Source: Schistosoma haematobium (Eukaryota > Platyhelminthes > Trematoda > Strigeidida > Schistosomatidae). From it: a DNA stretch of 64,000 bases. Shown here one piece after another: positions 61,868-64,000 of the stretch; the first letter of the stretch is position 1; every line of letters begins with the position of its first letter. The notes beneath the pieces are model-generated. The model did no database searches. It saw nothing but the letters and a program-made list of their open reading frames with translations, and was not told where the DNA came from. The translations under genes were made by a program, and so were the position numbers. Location of the stretch: assembly GCF_000699445.3 (NCBI RefSeq), contig NC_067195.1:63277591-63341590 (forward strand), read 5' to 3'.

Positions 61868-63324
61868 TGCCATCCAGCTGTAGGAATGCTGCTCTTGCTT
61901 TGCCAAACCATGCCTTCATATTTGCATCGGATCCTTCTTGTTCATTGATAATGCTACCCAGATACATGAAACTTTCTATCTCTTCCAGAGTTTCTCCATC
62001 AAGTGTGACTAGGTAGGTGTTCACCATGTTATATTTGAGGATTTCGCTTTCTCCGTTTTTATGATGTTGAGACCTAGTGCTGCACAGGCTACTGATACAC
62101 TGACTGTCTTTATCTCAGTTATTGGTTGTATCGGATAAAAGAGCTTGATCATTCGCGAAGTTCAAATCGTCTAGCTTCTTCCAAGCTGTCCATTGTATTC
62201 CGTGCTTTCCTGAGATGTGGAGGTCTTTTTAATTCAATCGACCAGCCGAAGAAAAAGAAAGGGGGATAGTAATCAGCCTTGTTTGACTCCGATCCCCACA
62301 TTGAACGCATCTGTCTGCTGTCCTCCATGCACTACTCTGCAGTGTGGGCCGTCGTATGAATTCCGGATGGTGTTGACGATCTTGTCAACTACTCACTCTT
62401 TAGAGTCGAAGAAGGTACCATGAGGTTCTTTTATCCACACTATCAAATTGTTTCTCATAATCAAGAAAGTTGATCTGTAGTGACGCGTTCCACTTAACTG
62501 ATCGTCTTACGATGATTCGTAGTGTCGCGATTTGGTCTGTGCACGACCAATCCTAATGGAACCGGTCTATTGATCTAGAAGCTGGATGGCTACTGAATCT
62601 TTCATGCAGTTCAGCAACACTCTGTGGAAAACCTTTCTTGTTACCGATAATGGTGTGATGTCTTTGTAGTTTGCGCATTTGCTCAGATCTCCTTTCTTTG
62701 ATATCTTGTTCTTCCTGCCAAATCTTCATGGATAGAACGTGGAGCATGTTTGCAGTTGCTTCTATTTGTGACTTCAATGCTTTAGGTGGTGTATTGTCAG
62801 GTCCTGCTGCTTTCCCACTCCTAATTTGTCTTATAGCCATCTTGATTTCTTTCGTCGTTGGTGGAGTAACAGTCATATGGATGTCTGTGTGAGCTGTTTC
62901 GATGTTTTGTGAATTCGATGGAGCTGGTGTATTTAAGAGTTCCTCAAAGTGTTCCCCCCATCTGTTCCTCTGTTCCTCAATCTGTTGTTGGCTTGCGTTA
63001 TTTGTCCTTGACCGGTCTCTCTGGCTTGCCATGTGTTGCTTGCTAGTTTCTTCGTTGAGTCATATGGCCGTCTCATATTTCCTTCTGTTGCAGCTTTTCC
63101 ATTGTCGTTGCTCGGTCTTCCACGTATTTCTGCTTGTCAGCTATAATGCTGCTCTTCACTTGCTTGTTCGCTCCAGTGTATTTTGCTTGTGCATTGACCT
63201 TCTCTGTCTTCTTGTTCTTTGTTTCTTGAATGTGGTACATGGTTTCGATAGAGATCCATTCCTTATGATGATGCTTGTTGTGGCCCAGTACCTGCTGACA
63301 TGTTGGAGTTGGTGCTTCGTCGAT

Positions 63325-63887
63325 AGCGAGACTCTAATTTAGGGACGAGCCAATCAGAAGTGTTTGAGCAATTACAATTATTAGCCAATCAGAAGACTGC
63401 ATAATGTGAAAATATATTAAAAGTAAGTAATAAAATACAGCTGATATTCTTCTTTTACACGATTTAAAAACTCGTATGTTAGCATCCTAACCCTAACTTA
63501 ACACTAAACCCTAACCTTAACCCTAACCCTAACCGTATGCTAGCACCCTAATCCTAACCCTAAACCCTAACCGTATGTTAGCACTCTAATCCTAAACCTA
63601 AACCCTAACCTAACCCTAACCTTAACCTTAAACCCTAACCTTACCCGTAAACCTAACCCTAACCCAATGGACGAGTTTCTATTCCATATGCATTGTGAAT
63701 TCAGAACCTCTGAACCTTAATCAAACCTTAACAAGTTTTTAAATCATGTAAAAGGAGAATATCCACTGTAATTCATTACTTTCATATAATATATTTTCAC
63801 TTTAAACTAACTTTCTTCTGATTGGCTAATAATTGTCAAGGTCACTTAACATTCGTTCAAAGGTCGTCCTTAAATTAGAGTCTCGCC
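63325..63887 (-). mobile_element. 563-bp TIR element with telomere-like array, second copy
   Basis: Same length, ends, inverted arms and telomere-like centre as the element at 29509-30071, in the opposite orientation, and inserted at the same point of the RTE frame. The flanking 8-bp repeat is TCGTCGAT (63317-63324 and 63888-63895), the complement of the ATCGACGA duplication in copy G. Confidence 0.8.
63470..63662 (-). repeat. Interstitial telomere-like array, second copy
   Basis: CCCTAA-type repeats on the plus strand with the same pattern of variants and the same three CGTATGYTAGCA(C/T) spacers as at 29.7-29.9 kb. This shows common descent of the whole element rather than independent telomere repair events. 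Confidence 0.9.
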
Positions 63888-64000
63888 TCGTCGATCACTT
63901 TCTGATTGTCCTCCATCCTAATTTCCTCTTCTTTCAGTAGATCTAGTAAGGCTTGGAACCCGTTGTTGAGAGTTATATTGAATTCGTTGAGTTTGTTAGA

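Larger units (their letters stand above)
58150..64000 (-). mobile_element. SR2-like RTE retrotransposon, multiply interrupted (copy H)
   Basis: One minus-strand element in pieces, running off the right end of the window. From the right: linker before the TIR element (64000-63888), TIR element, IDEAPTPTYQQVLGH (63324 on), HFEELLNTPAPSNSQ and MAIRQIRSGKAAGPDN (about 62850-62800), damaged RT, GLNIIKTEKAKSSN-like and YLGSIINEQEGSDANMKAWF (about 61980-61920), a solo LTR (61867-61092), then RT C-part NLQYERQDNSTVWG-type, TNQLPDDEE (to 60859), a gypsy remnant, and finally RRWK-RHTLRKSPKC (58315-58160). Many stops. Where they overlap it is nearly identical to copy G, including the TIR element; copy G supplies the empty site for the solo LTR. 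Confidence 0.8.

Overview
The window looks like nuclear DNA of a blood fluke (Schistosoma or a close schistosomatid). It is AT-rich. It carries repeat families that I recognise from memory as schistosome-type: RTE-clade non-LTR elements of the SR2/SjR2 and SR3/Perere-3 types, Boudicca-like gypsy pol fragments, Penelope-like traces, and tRNA-derived SINEs of the Sm-alpha type with hammerhead ribozymes. One gene has two introns of only 35-36 nt, a schistosome habit. I see no bacterial, organellar or CRISPR features. Species is not assigned, and family names rest on translated motifs, not on a search.

Host genes. Two are supported, both on the minus strand. (1) A RADIL/RASIP1-type Ras/Rap effector: its large 5' coding exon (37364-39271: RA domain, FHA-like region, start of the DIL domain) joins in phase to an exon at 18201-18536 that continues the DIL domain. 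The intron is about 18.8 kb, and the 3' exons lie further left, unseen or outside the window. (2) A complete three-exon Jagunal homologue (JAGN1, 56738-56095, 190 aa).

Layout. 1-18 kb: mostly unassigned AT-rich sequence with an SR2-like 3' fragment (4.5-5.3 kb), a Perere-3-like 3' fragment (7.7-8.7 kb), a Penelope-like GIY-YIG endonuclease remnant (9.9-10.2 kb), an old RTE C-terminus (11.8 kb) and a decayed hammerhead SINE (14 kb). 18-37 kb: the long intron, with SINEs, a 5' RTE half (22-23 kb), a Penelope-type hammerhead (24.7 kb), and an SR2-like copy (29-31.7 kb) holding a 563-bp terminal-inverted-repeat element with a telomere-like array in its middle. 43-55 kb: Perere-3-like deletion derivatives in both orientations, a gypsy pol split into two head-to-head halves, and two SINEs with well-preserved hammerheads. 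57.8-64 kb: a nest of elements in which one SR2-like copy is interrupted by a gypsy remnant (itself holding a SINE piece), a solo LTR containing a second solo LTR, and a second copy of the telomere-like TIR element at the same site as in the 29-kb copy.

Nothing here forms a pathway. The main interest is the ribozyme-bearing elements, the telomere-like TIR element shared by two RTE copies, and the mosaic RTE deletion derivatives.
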